A stretch of 64,000 bases of DNA, from NCBI RefSeq assembly GCF_003345255.1, contig NZ_CP029331.1:682001-746000 (forward strand), written 5' to 3'. Under the pieces are notes generated by a model. It had not been told where the DNA came from. It was given only the letters and a program-made list of their open reading frames with translations, and ran no database searches. This DNA comes from Pseudothauera hydrothermalis (lineage in GTDB: Bacteria; Pseudomonadota; Gammaproteobacteria; Burkholderiales; Rhodocyclaceae). Shown here piece by piece: positions 8,630 to 21,350 of this stretch (within the stretch, counting starts at the first letter, position 1; every line of letters starts with the position of its first letter). The translations under genes were made by a program, and so were the position numbers.

Positions 8630-9462
8630 GATGCGCGTTCCTCCGTGTAGTCCTCCAGCGCCGTTTCGTCCTCGTCTTCGCCCAGATAGGCTTTGATCAC
8701 TGCCGGATCGTTCTGCATCGCCTGCGGCGCGCCCTCGGCGATTTTGCGACCGTAGTTGATCACGCAGATGTGGTCCGAGACGTTCATCACCACGCTCATG
8801 TCATGCTCGATCAGCAAGATGGCCACGCCCTGCTCGTGGCACAGGTAGTGCAGCAGTTCATTGAGCTCTGCCGATTCGCGCGGGTTCAGGCCGGCAGCCG
8901 GCTCGTCCAGGCACAGCAGCACCGGCTCGACGCACAGCGCGCGGGCGATCTCGATGCGTCGCTGGATACCGTAAGGCAGCTCGCCTGCGGCGTGGTCGGC
9001 GTATTGGGTCAGTTGCAGGCGGTCCAGCCAGGTGATGGCGCGCGCGATCGCCTCGCGTTCGGCCCGGCGGTAGCCCGGCAGACCGAACAGACCGGCGAGC
9101 GAGAAGCGCGAAGCGCGCTGCAGCACGTTGTGCTGGGCGACGATCAGGTTTTCCAACACCGTCATCTTGGGGAACAGGCGGATGTTCTGGAAGGTGCGCA
9201 CCACCTGGGCGTCGCGGGCGACGCGGTGGCTGGGCAGGGCCTCCAGGCGCATCGGGCCGCGCTCGGGGTGGGTGAGCAGCAAAGTGCCGGTGGTCGGTTT
9301 ATAAAACCCGGTCAGGCAGTTGAACAGCGTGGTCTTGCCAGCGCCGTTGGGGCCGATGATGCTGGTGATTTTGCCTGCCGGCACTTCCAGCGATAGATCG
9401 TCGATGGCGGTCAGGCCGCCAAAACGCATGGTTAGGTTGCGTACCGAAAGCAAGGTGCTCAT
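8626..9462 (-). CDS. livG: Branched-chain amino-acid ABC transporter ATPase LivG
   Basis: Encodes 278 residues starting MSTLLSVRNLTMRFGG. An in-frame ATG at 9546 would run deep into livM and is rejected. Walker A is GPNGAGKTT. The LivG-specific long insertion follows (VVRTFQNIRLFPKMTVLENL). Walker B reads LLCLDEPAAGLNP and the H-loop LLIEHDMSVVM. The start overlaps the livM stop as ATGA. A C-terminal acidic tail (EDEDETALEDYTEE) replaces the usual short end. The role is ATP hydrolysis for branched-chain amino-acid (or related substrate) import. Confidence 0.95.
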   Translation of the reverse strand: MSTLLSVRNLTMRFGGLTAIDDLSLEVPAGKITSIIGPNGAGKTTLFNCLTGFYKPTTGTLLLTHPERGPMRLEALPSHRVARDAQVVRTFQNIRLFPKMTVLENLIVAQHNVLQRASRFSLAGLFGLPGYRRAEREAIARAITWLDRLQLTQYADHAAGELPYGIQRRIEIARALCVEPVLLCLDEPAAGLNPRESAELNELLHYLCHEQGVAILLIEHDMSVVMNVSDHICVINYGRKIAEGAPQAMQNDPAVIKAYLGEDEDETALEDYTEERAS

Positions 9463-10774
9463 TGGGCTGCCTCCTTGCCGGTCGTACCTGCAGCCGACAG
9501 GCGCAGCGTGGGTTCGCGGTGGGCCAGCAGGCCGCCCGGACGCCACACCATGATCAGCACCATGGCCAGACCGAACAGCAGCATGCGGTATTCGGCAAAA
9601 TTGCGGCCGAATTCCGGAATCAGCACCAGCAGCGCGGCAGCCAGCACCACGCCCATTTGTGAACCCATACCGCCCAACACCACGATGGCCAGAATGATTG
9701 CCGACTCGGTAAAGGTGAAGCTTTCGGGTGAAATGAAGCCTTGGCGCGCGGCGAAGAACACGCCGGCAAATCCGCCCAGCATGGCGCCGATGGCAAAGGC
9801 CGACAGTTTGATGTGGGTAGTGTTCATGCCCATCGCCTGGCAGGCGATCTCGTCTTCGCGCAAAGCTTCCCAGGCACGCCCCACCGGCAGCTTTCTGAGC
9901 CGCGAGACGAACACATGGGTGAGGAGCGCCAGCACCAGGATCAGGTAGTACAGGAAGATCAGCCGGTGCATTGGGGAGAACTCCAGGCCGAAGAAACCGG
10001 CGAAGTTCTGCCCGCCTTCGGGTGCGCTGCGGGTGAATTCCAGCCCGAAGAAGCTCGGGCGCGGAATCGAACTGATGCCGTTGGGGCCGCCGGAGAACTC
10101 GGTCCAGTTCACCAGGACGATGCGGATGATCTCGCCAAAGCCCAGTGTGACGATGGCCAGATAATCGCCGCGCAAGCGCAAGATGGGGTAGCCCAGCAGG
10201 ATGCCGAATGCGGCCGCCAGGGCACCGGCTACCGGTAGAGCTTGCCAGAAGCCCCAGCCGAACTGGGTCGACAGCAGCGCGTAAGCGTAGGCGCCGACCG
10301 CGTAAAAAGCCACGTAACCCAGGTCGAGCAGGCCGGCGAGGCCCACCACCACGTTCAGCCCCCAGCCCAGCATCACATAGATCAGCACCGTGGTCGCGGT
10401 GTCGATCACGTAACGATTGTCGGAGAACACGATGGGCAGCGCCACCGAGGCACCCAGAGCCAGCCAGCCGAGCATGTTCACCACCGCCAGCGCACGGTTT
10501 GCGCCGGTGTTGCCGGCGGCCCGGCGGCGCGCGAGCCGGCGCTGTTTGAGGTGGTCGATTGCCCAGCGCAACGCCAGGCGGCCGCCGAAAGCCACGGCGA
10601 CTGCGGCGGCCAGCAGGCCGAAGCGGGTTTCCACCGCCAGGCGGCCGCCGGCATCCACGGTGGTGAGGCCGATCAGCGGAATGCCCAGGATGAGGGCAAC
10701 GAAAGCGATCCAGCCGGCGTCGCGCAGGCGCTCGGCCGGCGTCATGGCATGGTGGGCGAAGACGACGGTACTCA

Positions 10775-10775
<1 letters not shown>
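9459..10775 (-). CDS. livM: Branched-chain amino-acid ABC transporter permease LivM
   Basis: Encodes 438 residues, longer than the ~330-residue core because of an N-terminal extension (about residues 1-110) with extra membrane helices, as in many LivM proteins. The core shows YVMLGWGLNVVVGLAGLLDL, LRLRGDYLAIVTLGFGEIIR and a coupling loop near GRAWEALREDEIACQAMGMN. It forms the translocation pore with LivH. A TGATG arrangement with livH (1-bp overlap) and ATGA with livG indicates tight coupling. Confidence 0.94.
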
Positions 10776-11689
<914 letters not shown>

Positions 11690-11796
11690 GCTTGTCTCCT
11701 GCTGTGGCGGCGCACGACGGCTGACGGCGGGCTTGCCGTTGCCGTGCGCAGTAGTGGTTTGCGGGAAAAATCGTCAAGACGTGCGCACCGCCTTGC

Positions 11797-11830
11797 GATG
11801 CGGCCCTGCCATGGCCGGCAGGGCCGCATC
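11797..11830 (-). repeat. 14-bp perfect hairpin in the livK-livH gap
   Basis: GATGCGGCCCTGCC (11797-11810) is the perfect reverse complement of 11817-11830, with a 6-nt loop. No T run follows. It lies 19 bp past the livK stop. Such hairpins between binding-protein and permease genes commonly stabilise the upstream mRNA segment; that role is inferred here. Confidence 0.8.
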
Positions 11831-11849
11831 GCGGCCGGCGCGACTGCTT

Positions 11850-12944
11850 TTACTGGGCGTAGTCGTACTTGCCGCCCTGCCAGCGGTAAACCACGAAGCC
11901 CGGCGCCTTCTGGTCACCCTTGGCGTCGAAGGACAGCTTGCCGATCACGGTGTCGAAGGTGCCGGTGCGCAACGCTTTTTCCAGATCGGCGTACTTTACG
12001 CTCTTGGCGTTGTTGGCGGCCTGCTCGAACAATTGCATCGCAGCGTAGGCGTAGAGCACATAGCCTTCCGGCTCGATCTTGGCGGCGCGGAATTTCTCCA
12101 CCACTGGCGCGGCTGCCGGGTTCTTGCGCGGGTCGGGAGAGAAGGTAAACAACACGTTGTCGGCGGCTGGACCGGCCGCGGTGACCAGCTCGGAGTTGGT
12201 CATGGTGTCGCCGCCCATTACGGTCAGTTGCAGGCCGGCCTGCTGGGCTTGACGCAGAATCAGCGCCACCTCGGTGTGGTAGCCGCCGTAAGCCATCACT
12301 TCCACGCCGGCTTGTTTCAGCTTGGTGACCAGGCCGGAATAATCCTTTTCGCCGGCGGTGATCGATTCGCGCAGCACCGGCTTCATGCCCTTGGTCTGCA
12401 TGGCATTGGCCATCTCATCGGCCAGCCCCTTACCGTAGGCGCTCTTGTCATCGACCACGGCCACCTTTTTGCCTTTGAACTTGGTGGCGATGTAGTTGCC
12501 GGCAACCATGCCCTGCTGGTCGTCGCGGCCCATGATGCGGAAGATGTTTTTCAGGCCGCGCTCGGTGACCTGCGGGTTGGTCGACACCGTGGCCATCGGA
12601 ATGTCGGCCTCGTGATAGACCTCGGAGGCGGGAATGGTGGAGCTTGAGCACCAGTGGCCGTGCATGAACACGATGCCTTTATTGACCATGGTGTTGGCCA
12701 CCGAGACCGCTTGCTTGGGGTCGCAGGCGTCGTCACCGACTTCCAGGGTCAGCTTCTCGCCCAGAACGCCGCCGCGGGCATTGATGTCGGCAATGGCCAT
12801 TTCCGCGCCGCGGCGGATCTGGTCGCCAGCCGAAGCGTACTGGCCGGTCATCGGGCCGGCAATGGCCACCGGCAAATCGGCCAGCGCGAGCTGGGAATAG
12901 GCGCCAAAGGTCAGGCAGGCGGTGGCGAGCAAGGTTTTCTTCAT
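11850..12944 (-). CDS. livK: Branched-chain amino-acid ABC transporter substrate-binding protein
   Basis: Encodes 364 residues. The start MKKTLLATACLTFGAYSQLA is preceded by AAGGAGACG; the 57-codon upstream extension is rejected because it has no signal sequence and passes the Shine-Dalgarno. The signal peptide would be cleaved near ALA/D. The mature protein is the Leu/Ile/Val-binding type (periplasmic binding fold type I): PVAIAGPMTGQYASAGDQIR, GGVLGEKLTLEVGDDACDP, HWCSSSTIPASEVY and KGKKVAVVDDKSAYGKGLAD. It is first gene of livKHMGF. The true substrate (branched-chain amino acids, or proline given the neighbouring putA) is not determined. Confidence 0.95.
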   Translation of the reverse strand: MKKTLLATACLTFGAYSQLALADLPVAIAGPMTGQYASAGDQIRRGAEMAIADINARGGVLGEKLTLEVGDDACDPKQAVSVANTMVNKGIVFMHGHWCSSSTIPASEVYHEADIPMATVSTNPQVTERGLKNIFRIMGRDDQQGMVAGNYIATKFKGKKVAVVDDKSAYGKGLADEMANAMQTKGMKPVLRESITAGEKDYSGLVTKLKQAGVEVMAYGGYHTEVALILRQAQQAGLQLTVMGGDTMTNSELVTAAGPAADNVLFTFSPDPRKNPAAAPVVEKFRAAKIEPEGYVLYAYAAMQLFEQAANNAKSVKYADLEKALRTGTFDTVIGKLSFDAKGDQKAPGFVVYRWQGGKYDYAQ

Positions 12945-13075
12945 CAATCGTCTCCTTATCAACAGTGTTTCGAGCGTGCTCGGGTGATCGTGCGCACCAC
13001 ATGGTCGGGTGAGCGCCGTGACACGATAAGCGGATTTTTTGTTCTTTCCATCCGTGTTGCCCCTAACGACAGCAA

Positions 13076-13107
13076 GGTCTGCGCAGCCGGGGCAGTCTGC
13101 GCAGACC
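13076..13107 (-). terminator. Probable putA terminator hairpin
   Basis: An 11-bp perfect stem, GGTCTGCGCAG (13076-13086) with CTGCGCAGACC (13097-13107), lies 11 bp past the putA stop. Downstream on the minus strand is only a T-poor TTGCTGTCGTT, so termination strength is uncertain. Confidence 0.6.
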
Positions 13108-13118
13108 GTATGCACGGC

Positions 13119-16100
13119 TTACCCGCCCATGGCCATCAGGCTCGCGTTGCCGCCGGCGGCAGCGGTGTTCACGCTCACCGTGCGCTCGTGCACCAGGCGG
13201 GCGGGGTCGTATTCCGGTTCGGGACGCACCAGACCGACGATCGGGCCGCTGCGCGCGGCCAGGCGTACCCGCCAGGCGTCGGCTTCGCTTTCCGGGCCGT
13301 CGAACAGCAGCGCGCCAAAATCCGCCGCTTGCCAATTGGCGTCGAGTTCGAGCTGTGCGGCCAGCGCCGGTGGCAGCGCAGCGGCAAGCTGACGGGTAAT
13401 GTCGTTATCGTCCATCAGCAGGCGGTTGCCGGTGGCCAGCGCGGCTAGCACTTGGTGCAGGCGGGCGGCAAAACCGCTGGCGACGCCTGCGATGCGTCCG
13501 CGTGGCACAAAGCGCAGACTGTTGTCCTCTCCGGTAGGACCGGGCAGGGTCAGGGTGAGACCGTCGATGCGACGCGTGCGATAGCCGTCCACACGGTCGC
13601 GCAGTACCGCGATGTCGTCGCCTTCGAGCAGCGCGCGGCCGTCGCGCTCCAACCACTCGGCAAACGCATCGAGCGCCGGTTGCACGGGGGCGGCGTGATC
13701 GAACATCGGGCCGGGGGTGCGCGCCAGCAGGCGGTGCAGGTAGAGCGGACCGCCGGCTTTCGGGCCGGTGCCGGACAAGCCCTCGCCGCCAAAGGGCTGC
13801 ACACCTACCACCGCGCCGATCATGTTGCGATTCACATACAGATTGCCCACCTGGGCGCGCGCAACCACGCGGGCCACGGTTTCGTCGATGCGGGTATGCA
13901 CCCCCATGGTCAGGCCGTAACCGCTGGCGTTGATGCTGTCGATCAGGCGTTCCAGATCACGCTCGCGGAAACGCAGCACATGCAGGATGGGGCCGAACTG
14001 CTCGCGCCCGAGGCGGGAAAAATCGTCGATTTCGATCACCGTCGGCGCCACGAAGGTGCCGCGCGCGCATTCGTCCGGCAAAGGGGTGCGGGTGACCCGG
14101 CAGCCAGCCGCTTGCATCACGGCCGTATAGGCTTCCAAGCGCTCGCGGGCTTCGCTGTCGATTACCGGGCCGATGTCGCGGCGCACATCGGCCGGATTGC
14201 CGATGGTCAGTTCCCGCAGCGCGCCAAACAGCATTTCCAGTATCCGGTCGGCGACATCTTCTTGCAGGCACAGCACCCGCAGCGCCGAGCAGCGCTGACC
14301 GGCGGAGTCGAAACTGGACGCGAGCACGTCGGCCACCACTTGTTCCGGCAGCGCGGTGGAGTCCACGATCATGGCGTTCTGGCCGCCGGTTTCGGCAATC
14401 AGCGGCAGGTTGCCGCCGCGTGCGGCAAGCTGCCGGTTGATCAGGGCGGCCACTTCGGTGGAGCCGGTAAACATCACCCCGCGTACCCGCGCGTCGGCCA
14501 CCAGCGCGGCGCCAACCGTTTCACCGCGTCCGGGCAGCAGTTGCAAGGCGCCAGCGGGCACGCCGGCTTCATGAAACAGGCGTACTGCGGCGGCGGCGAT
14601 CAACGGGGTTTGTTCGGCTGGCTTGGCGATGACCGGGTTGCCGGCAACCAAGGCCGCAGCCACTTGGCCGGTAAAAATAGCCAGCGGGAAGTTCCAAGGG
14701 CTGATGCATACCACCGGCCCCAAGGGCTGGTGAGTGCCGTTGTCGAATCCGCGCGCCTGTGCGGCGTAATAGCGGCAAAAGTCCACCGCTTCACGCAACT
14801 CGGCGACCGCGTTGGACCAGCTCTTGCCGGCTTCACGCACCGCCAGCGCAATCAGCCGGTCGCCGTCACGCTCCAGCAGGTCGGCGGTGCGCGCCAGGCA
14901 GTCGGCGCGCTCGGCCGGCAGCCGGGCGGCCCAGGTCGGGGCGGTGGCATAGGCGGCAGCCAGCGCGGCGTCGACGTCGCCAATGCTGGCTTCGATGACT
15001 TGGCCGACGATGTCGTCATGGTCAGCGGGGTTGCGCACAGGGCGGGTCACAGCGCTGTCCGCTGGCGCAGCGGCCAGCATCGGTGCGGCGTGGGCAAGGG
15101 TGCAGCGGCTGGCGGCCAAGGCGGCGGCAAGGCGCGCGCGCATGCTCTCGCTGGCCAGATCGACACCTGCAGAGTTGGCCCGTGCCGCGCCGTAGAGTTC
15201 GGCCGGCAGCGGGATGCGCGGATGCGGGGTGCCGGCGAGCGTTGCGGCTTCGGCCACCGGGTCGGCAATCAACGCTTCGACCGGAATGCTCTCATCCACG
15301 ATGCGGTTTACGAAACTAGAATTGGCGCCGTTTTCCAGCAGGCGGCGGACCAGGTAGGCGAGCAGGGTCTCGTGGCTGCCGACCGGCGCGTAGATGCGGA
15401 CCAGGCGACGCAGCTCGGGGTTGCCGACTAGCTGGTCGTAGAGCGGCTCGCCCATGCCGTGCAGGCATTGGAACTCGTAATCGCCTAGAGCGTAGTCCTC
15501 ACCGGCTAGGTGAAAAATTGCTGCCAAGGTGTGGGCATTGTGGGTGGCAAACTGCGGATAAATGGCTTCGCGTGCGGCCAGCAGCTTGCGGGCGCAGGCC
15601 AGATAGGACACGTCGGTGTAGACCTTGCGGGTAAACACCGGATAGCCGGCCAGACCGTCGATTTGCGCGCGTTTGATCTCGGCGTCCCAGTAGGCGCCCT
15701 TGACCAGGCGCACCATGATGCGCCGGCCGCTGGCGCGGGCCAGCTCGATGATCCAGTCGAGCACGAAGGGTGCGCGCTTCTGGTAGGCCTGCACCACGAA
15801 GCCCAGGCCGTTCCAACCGGCCAGATCGGGATCGTGCGCCAGCGCTTCGAGCAGGTCCAGCGAGAGGTCCAGACGGTCGGCCTCCTCGGCGTCGATGTTC
15901 AGCCCGATGTCGTAGCGACGGGCGAGCATGCAGAGCGCTTTCAGGCGTGAGAGCAGTTCATCCATCACACGCTCGCGCTGCGCCCACTGGTAACGCGGGT
16001 GCAAGGCGGAGAGCTTGACCGAGATACCGTTGCCGTCGATGGTGCCGCGTCCGGCCGCAGTTTGGCCGATGGCGTGAATGGCCTCTTCGTAGGCACGGTG

Positions 16101-16784
16101 GTAGCGCTCGGCGTCGGCCGCGGTCATGGCCGCTTCGCCCAGCATGTCGAAGGAGTAGCGGTAGCCGCGTTTTTCGGCGCTGCGGCCGCGCTCGAGCGCC
16201 TCGTCGATGGTGCGCCCGGTGACGAACTGCTCGCCCAGCATGCGCATGGCCAGATCCATGCCCTTGCGGATCAGCGGCTCGCCGCCGCGCGCCAGCAGAC
16301 GGGTCAGCGCACTGGCCAGGCCGTCGGCGCTGGGCGTGGCCACCAGACGACCGGTAATCAACAGTCCCCAGGTGGCCGCATTGACGAACAGCGACGGGCT
16401 GTTGCCCAGGTGTGCGCGCCAATCGCCGCGCGCCAGTTTGTCGCGGATCAAGCGATCGGCGGTGGCGCGGTCCGGTACCCGCAGCAGCGCTTCGGCCAGA
16501 CACATCAGCGCCACGCCTTCCTGACTGGAGAGCGAGAACTCTTTCATCAGCGCATCGACGCCGGATGAGCGCACGCGCTTGGCGCGCAGTCCGCTCACCA
16601 GCTTGTGGGCAAGCTGGGCGATGCGCCCTTGCAGGGCGTCATCGACCCGTGCCGCACGGATCAGCGGCGGCACGCATTCGGCTTCGGGTACCCGCCAGGC
16701 GGCTTCGATCCTTTGGCGCGAGGGCTCGCGCGGGCTGTCAGGTAGCGCGGCTTCGGCCGCAGGGAACGGAAAAGGCGTGCTCAC
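13119..16784 (-). CDS. putA: Bifunctional proline dehydrogenase / P5C dehydrogenase PutA
   Basis: Encodes 1221 residues from a GTG start with GGAG 7 nt upstream; a TTG six codons earlier is the alternative. PutA oxidises proline to glutamate, with FAD in the N-terminal proline dehydrogenase barrel and NAD+ in the aldehyde dehydrogenase half. The barrel (about residues 100-440) shows [18 protein letters not shown]. The dehydrogenase (about 510-1000) shows [12 protein letters not shown] and the catalytic cysteine in [11 protein letters not shown] near residue 830. A C-terminal domain of ~200 residues ends in [12 protein letters not shown]. There is no N-terminal ribbon-helix-helix, so unlike the E. 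coli enzyme it should not repress its own gene. The divergent Lrp-type gene is the likely regulator. Confidence 0.95.
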   Translation of the reverse strand: MSTPFPFPAAEAALPDSPREPSRQRIEAAWRVPEAECVPPLIRAARVDDALQGRIAQLAHKLVSGLRAKRVRSSGVDALMKEFSLSSQEGVALMCLAEALLRVPDRATADRLIRDKLARGDWRAHLGNSPSLFVNAATWGLLITGRLVATPSADGLASALTRLLARGGEPLIRKGMDLAMRMLGEQFVTGRTIDEALERGRSAEKRGYRYSFDMLGEAAMTAADAERYHRAYEEAIHAIGQTAAGRGTIDGNGISVKLSALHPRYQWAQRERVMDELLSRLKALCMLARRYDIGLNIDAEEADRLDLSLDLLEALAHDPDLAGWNGLGFVVQAYQKRAPFVLDWIIELARASGRRIMVRLVKGAYWDAEIKRAQIDGLAGYPVFTRKVYTDVSYLACARKLLAAREAIYPQFATHNAHTLAAIFHLAGEDYALGDYEFQCLHGMGEPLYDQLVGNPELRRLVRIYAPVGSHETLLAYLVRRLLENGANSSFVNRIVDESIPVEALIADPVAEAATLAGTPHPRIPLPAELYGAARANSAGVDLASESMRARLAAALAASRCTLAHAAPMLAAAPADSAVTRPVRNPADHDDIVGQVIEASIGDVDAALAAAYATAPTWAARLPAERADCLARTADLLERDGDRLIALAVREAGKSWSNAVAELREAVDFCRYYAAQARGFDNGTHQPLGPVVCISPWNFPLAIFTGQVAAALVAGNPVIAKPAEQTPLIAAAAVRLFHEAGVPAGALQLLPGRGETVGAALVADARVRGVMFTGSTEVAALINRQLAARGGNLPLIAETGGQNAMIVDSTALPEQVVADVLASSFDSAGQRCSALRVLCLQEDVADRILEMLFGALRELTIGNPADVRRDIGPVIDSEARERLEAYTAVMQAAGCRVTRTPLPDECARGTFVAPTVIEIDDFSRLGREQFGPILHVLRFRERDLERLIDSINASGYGLTMGVHTRIDETVARVVARAQVGNLYVNRNMIGAVVGVQPFGGEGLSGTGPKAGGPLYLHRLLARTPGPMFDHAAPVQPALDAFAEWLERDGRALLEGDDIAVLRDRVDGYRTRRIDGLTLTLPGPTGEDNSLRFVPRGRIAGVASGFAARLHQVLAALATGNRLLMDDNDITRQLAAALPPALAAQLELDANWQAADFGALLFDGPESEADAWRVRLAARSGPIVGLVRPEPEYDPARLVHERTVSVNTAAAGGNASLMAMGG

Positions 16785-16897
16785 AGCAGGACTCCACCAC
16801 AAAAGGCCGGCAAGGGCTCAGGCTGTCACCGGCAGATCGAGAGCCCGAAATATGAGCGAACAACCGTAGTTTATGGCGCCAAAAAACAAATTTATTC

Positions 16898-16910
16898 AGG
16901 CATAATGCCT
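16898..16910. promoter_or_regulatory. Palindrome in the putA/Lrp intergenic region, candidate operator
   Basis: AGGCATAATGCCT is a perfect 6+1+6 bp dyad in the AT-rich 168-bp interval between the divergent putA and Lrp-family genes. Lrp-type proteins bind short AT-rich dyads in such positions. Assignment is by location and symmetry only. Confidence 0.45.
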
Positions 16911-16952
16911 TGCATATTAAATTTTTACAGGCAAATATTCTGTTGCACTGCA

Positions 16953-17429
16953 ATGGATCGAATCGATTTACGCATACTTTCAGAATTGCAGGCCGATGCC
17001 CGCTTGTCGGTGGTGGAACTGTCGCGCCGCGTGGGACTCACCAAAACCCCGTGTGCCGAGCGCATCCGCCGCTTGGAAAAATCCGGCGTGATCCGCGGCT
17101 ATCATGCCGAGCTCGACCCCGAGGCGATGGGGGCGGGGCATATCGTCATCGTGCAAGTGCTGCTTACCAGCACCACCGCCCATGATCTGCGCCGTTTCAA
17201 CGAGGCGGTGTTGCGGATTCCGGAAATTCAGTCCTGCCACATGATTGCGGGGGATTTCGACTATCTGCTCAAGGTGCGTACCCGCGACATCCACGAGTAT
17301 CGACGGGTGATGGGAGAGAAAATTTCCGAATTGCCCTGCGTGAAGCAGACCCACACCTATGTGGTCATGGAAAACGTCAAGGACAGCGCCCTGGTGCCGG
17401 TGCCGTCAGCGCCGCGTGCGACAGGATGA
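16953..17429 (+). CDS. Lrp/AsnC-family regulator, probable activator of putA
   Basis: Encodes 158 residues. The start MDRIDLRILSELQADARLS matches the family N-terminus; the 16-codon upstream extension is not conserved in type. The winged helix-turn-helix (about residues 4-60) reads VVELSRRVGLTKTPCAERIR with recognition helix TPCAERIRRLE. A RAM ligand-binding domain follows (residues ~65-145, YHAELDPEAMG, AGDFDYLLKVR). It is divergent from putA across 168 bp, as in the PutR/BkdR arrangement. Inference: it senses proline or a related amino acid and controls putA. Its 3' end converges on tgt. Confidence 0.92.
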   Translation: MDRIDLRILSELQADARLSVVELSRRVGLTKTPCAERIRRLEKSGVIRGYHAELDPEAMGAGHIVIVQVLLTSTTAHDLRRFNEAVLRIPEIQSCHMIAGDFDYLLKVRTRDIHEYRRVMGEKISELPCVKQTHTYVVMENVKDSALVPVPSAPRATG

Positions 17430-17484
17430 GCGGCATGGCAGAGCGCCGGCGGGCGCTGCGCGAGGCGGGTGGCGATGTTGCGGC

Positions 17485-19636
<2,152 letters not shown>

Positions 19637-19799
19637 GTGCTTGCCGAGTGCGGTTGTGTTGTAGATAATGCGGGCCTTCCCGGTTCGGGATGTCGGAATC
19701 GGACATCGAACCAGCGCCGGGTGCGGCCCAAATTGGGCCCAGGCCGCCTTGCAGCGGACGCGCATTGTACCTGCGCGCCCCGGTACAGGCGACTTCACC

Positions 19800-19884
19800 G
19801 CCGGAGTGGTGAAATTGGTAGACACAGCACACTCAAAATGTGCCGCCTTCGGGCATGCCGGTTCGAGTCCGGCCTCCGGCACCA
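19800..19884 (+). tRNA. tRNA-Leu (anticodon CAA)
   Basis: 85 nt including the encoded CCA. The acceptor stem GCCGGAG (19800-19806) pairs with CTCCGGC (19874-19880). The anticodon loop is CTCAAAA, giving CAA (reads UUG). The long variable arm is CCGCCTTCGGGCATG-type as expected for a class II tRNA, and the T arm contains GGTTCGAGTCC. A TTGCCG/TAGATAAT-like promoter lies far upstream near 19641-19668. No clear terminator is seen before the convergent LysR gene. Confidence 0.97.
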
Positions 19885-19935
19885 TCCCAGTTCGTTCTCT
19901 GCACGCGCTCGTTGCGGCGAACTGCCGTGGCGAGG

Positions 19936-20811
19936 CTAGCGCGCCCGACTGACCGCGCGGATCGCCGGGTGGGTCAGCCGGCGTTCGACCGAAATCGCAT
20001 AGAAAGCTTCCACGACTTCCGGCGCCTCGCCGATCCGGCGCACGCTGTGTTGCCGGCAGATCTGCTCGGCCAGCAGGCTGGGGGCCAGGAAGATGCCGGC
20101 GCCCGCTTCTCCGAAGGCGGTCATTAAAGCGCTGTCGTCGAATTCTCCCACGATGCGTGGGCGGATACGGCGGTCTTCCAGCCAGTGCAACATCGGTGTG
20201 CGTACCGCGGCATCGGGGCCGGGCAGCAGCAGCGGCGCTTCATGCAAACAGCCGGGAAACTCCCCTTTCAAGGTTTGTGCGAGCGCCTCGGTAGCGAACA
20301 GGCTGACTGAGGATTCGGCCAGTTTGTGGCTGTAACCGCGCACATCCATCTGTGGCGGCAGCGGGCTGTCGGCCAGCACCACGTCGAGCTTGTGGATAGC
20401 CAGATCGCCGAGCAGGCGGTCGAGCTTATCCTCACGGCATACGATGCGTATTGGTTCGGGCAGCGACAGCGAAGGCGCCAGCAGCACCCAGGCAATCGCT
20501 TTGGGCACCACGTCGGCCACGCCGACGCGAAACGGCAGGGCGCGACCGGTGGCGCGGCTGCTCAACGCGGTCTCCAGTTCAGTGCCCAGCCGGAAAATCT
20601 CTTCGGCATAACTGAGCACCATTTCACCGGTTTCGGTCAACACCAGCCTTCGGCCTTGGCGGCGGAACAGGGTGACGCCCAGGCTGGCTTCCAGCGTGGC
20701 GATCTGGCCTGACAAGGTTTGCGGCGCCAAGCCCGAGCGCTCGCTGGCGCGCACCACGCCGCCGGCGCGCGCCACGCTCCAGAAGTGGTGCAGTTGTTTG
20801 AAGTTGATCAT
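19936..20811 (-). CDS. LysR-family regulator, NhaR-like (copy 1)
   Basis: Encodes 291 residues. The N-terminal winged helix ([20 protein letters not shown], recognition segment [18 protein letters not shown]) and a LysR substrate domain starting [15 protein letters not shown] mark the NhaR-like branch. Members near this branch respond to sodium or other cations, or regulate porins and transporters; the effector here is unknown. It is divergent from the hibernation-factor gene and converges on tRNA-Leu. A second gene of the same branch lies at 57744-58652. Confidence 0.88.
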   Translation of the reverse strand: MINFKQLHHFWSVARAGGVVRASERSGLAPQTLSGQIATLEASLGVTLFRRQGRRLVLTETGEMVLSYAEEIFRLGTELETALSSRATGRALPFRVGVADVVPKAIAWVLLAPSLSLPEPIRIVCREDKLDRLLGDLAIHKLDVVLADSPLPPQMDVRGYSHKLAESSVSLFATEALAQTLKGEFPGCLHEAPLLLPGPDAAVRTPMLHWLEDRRIRPRIVGEFDDSALMTAFGEAGAGIFLAPSLLAEQICRQHSVRRIGEAPEVVEAFYAISVERRLTHPAIRAVSRAR

Positions 20812-20939
20812 CTGCGCTCAACATTCGAAAAAACGGGATAAAGATTCAGTTGAACTCGTATTTTAGCGAACTGTCCCAGACGTAGCATTCGGCTAGTCCA
20901 TTGACCGGCCGGATCAGCCCAGTTCAAAGGAGAAGGATG

Positions 20940-21281
20940 ATGCGTATCGATCTTCGGTGTGATGGTGTCGAGTCGAGTCCCGGACTCAAAGAATACGTCG
21001 CCAAGCGGATGCGCTTTGCAATCGGGCGCTTCCGCGACCATATCCAGTGGGCGCGGGTGAAGCTGGCCGATGTCAATGGGCCGCGCGGCGGTGCGGACAA
21101 ACGTTGTGTGGTGCAGTTGCGGCTGCGCAACCTGCCGGATGTGATTTTCGCGATCACTGAGCTGGAAGCGCGTACCGCGGTCGATCGTGCGGCCGAACGT
21201 GTTGCCCGTGTGTTGGCCAGCAGGTTGAGCCGCCAGCGCCAAGGCTTGCGCATGCGCCCGCCGCAGTTGGCCGGCGCCTGA
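20940..21281 (+). CDS. HPF/RaiA-family ribosome-associated protein
   Basis: Encodes 113 residues. AAAGGAGA at 20926-20933 gives best spacing to the ATG at 20940 (MRIDLRCDGVESS); the preceding ATG at 20937 is possible. The fold is the S30AE/HPF beta-alpha type: YVAKRMRFAIGRFRDHIQWA, then RCVVQLRLRNLPDVIF and ELEARTAVDRAAERVARVL. There is no C-terminal dimerisation domain, so it is the short type. Family knowledge: it binds the 30S decoding region during stationary phase. The sequence is diverged from classical HPF, and rpoN is not next to it, which leaves the exact role uncertain. Confidence 0.8.
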   Translation: MRIDLRCDGVESSPGLKEYVAKRMRFAIGRFRDHIQWARVKLADVNGPRGGADKRCVVQLRLRNLPDVIFAITELEARTAVDRAAERVARVLASRLSRQRQGLRMRPPQLAGA

Positions 21282-21350
21282 TCCGAGGCTAAATGGCCGG
21301 TTTCAGGCTGGATTTGATGTAGTTGGACGATTTGCTGGAGGAAGACTTCG

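Noticed and set aside
12945-13115. 57-codon N-terminal extension of the liv substrate-binding protein
   Set aside because: It would bury the signal peptide. AAGGAGACG directly precedes the ATG at 12944.
13452-15431. 659-codon open frame opposite putA
   Set aside because: Antisense shadow of a high-GC gene. PutA motifs on the minus strand are intact.
17430-17484. Terminator between the Lrp-type gene and tgt
   Set aside because: Only a 6-bp AGCGCC/GGCGCT stem without T tract is present in this 55-bp convergent gap.
19637-19885. N-terminal extension of queA beginning [10 protein letters not shown]
   Set aside because: It is the antisense translation of the tRNA-Leu(CAA) gene, a common annotation artefact. 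QueA starts at 19636.
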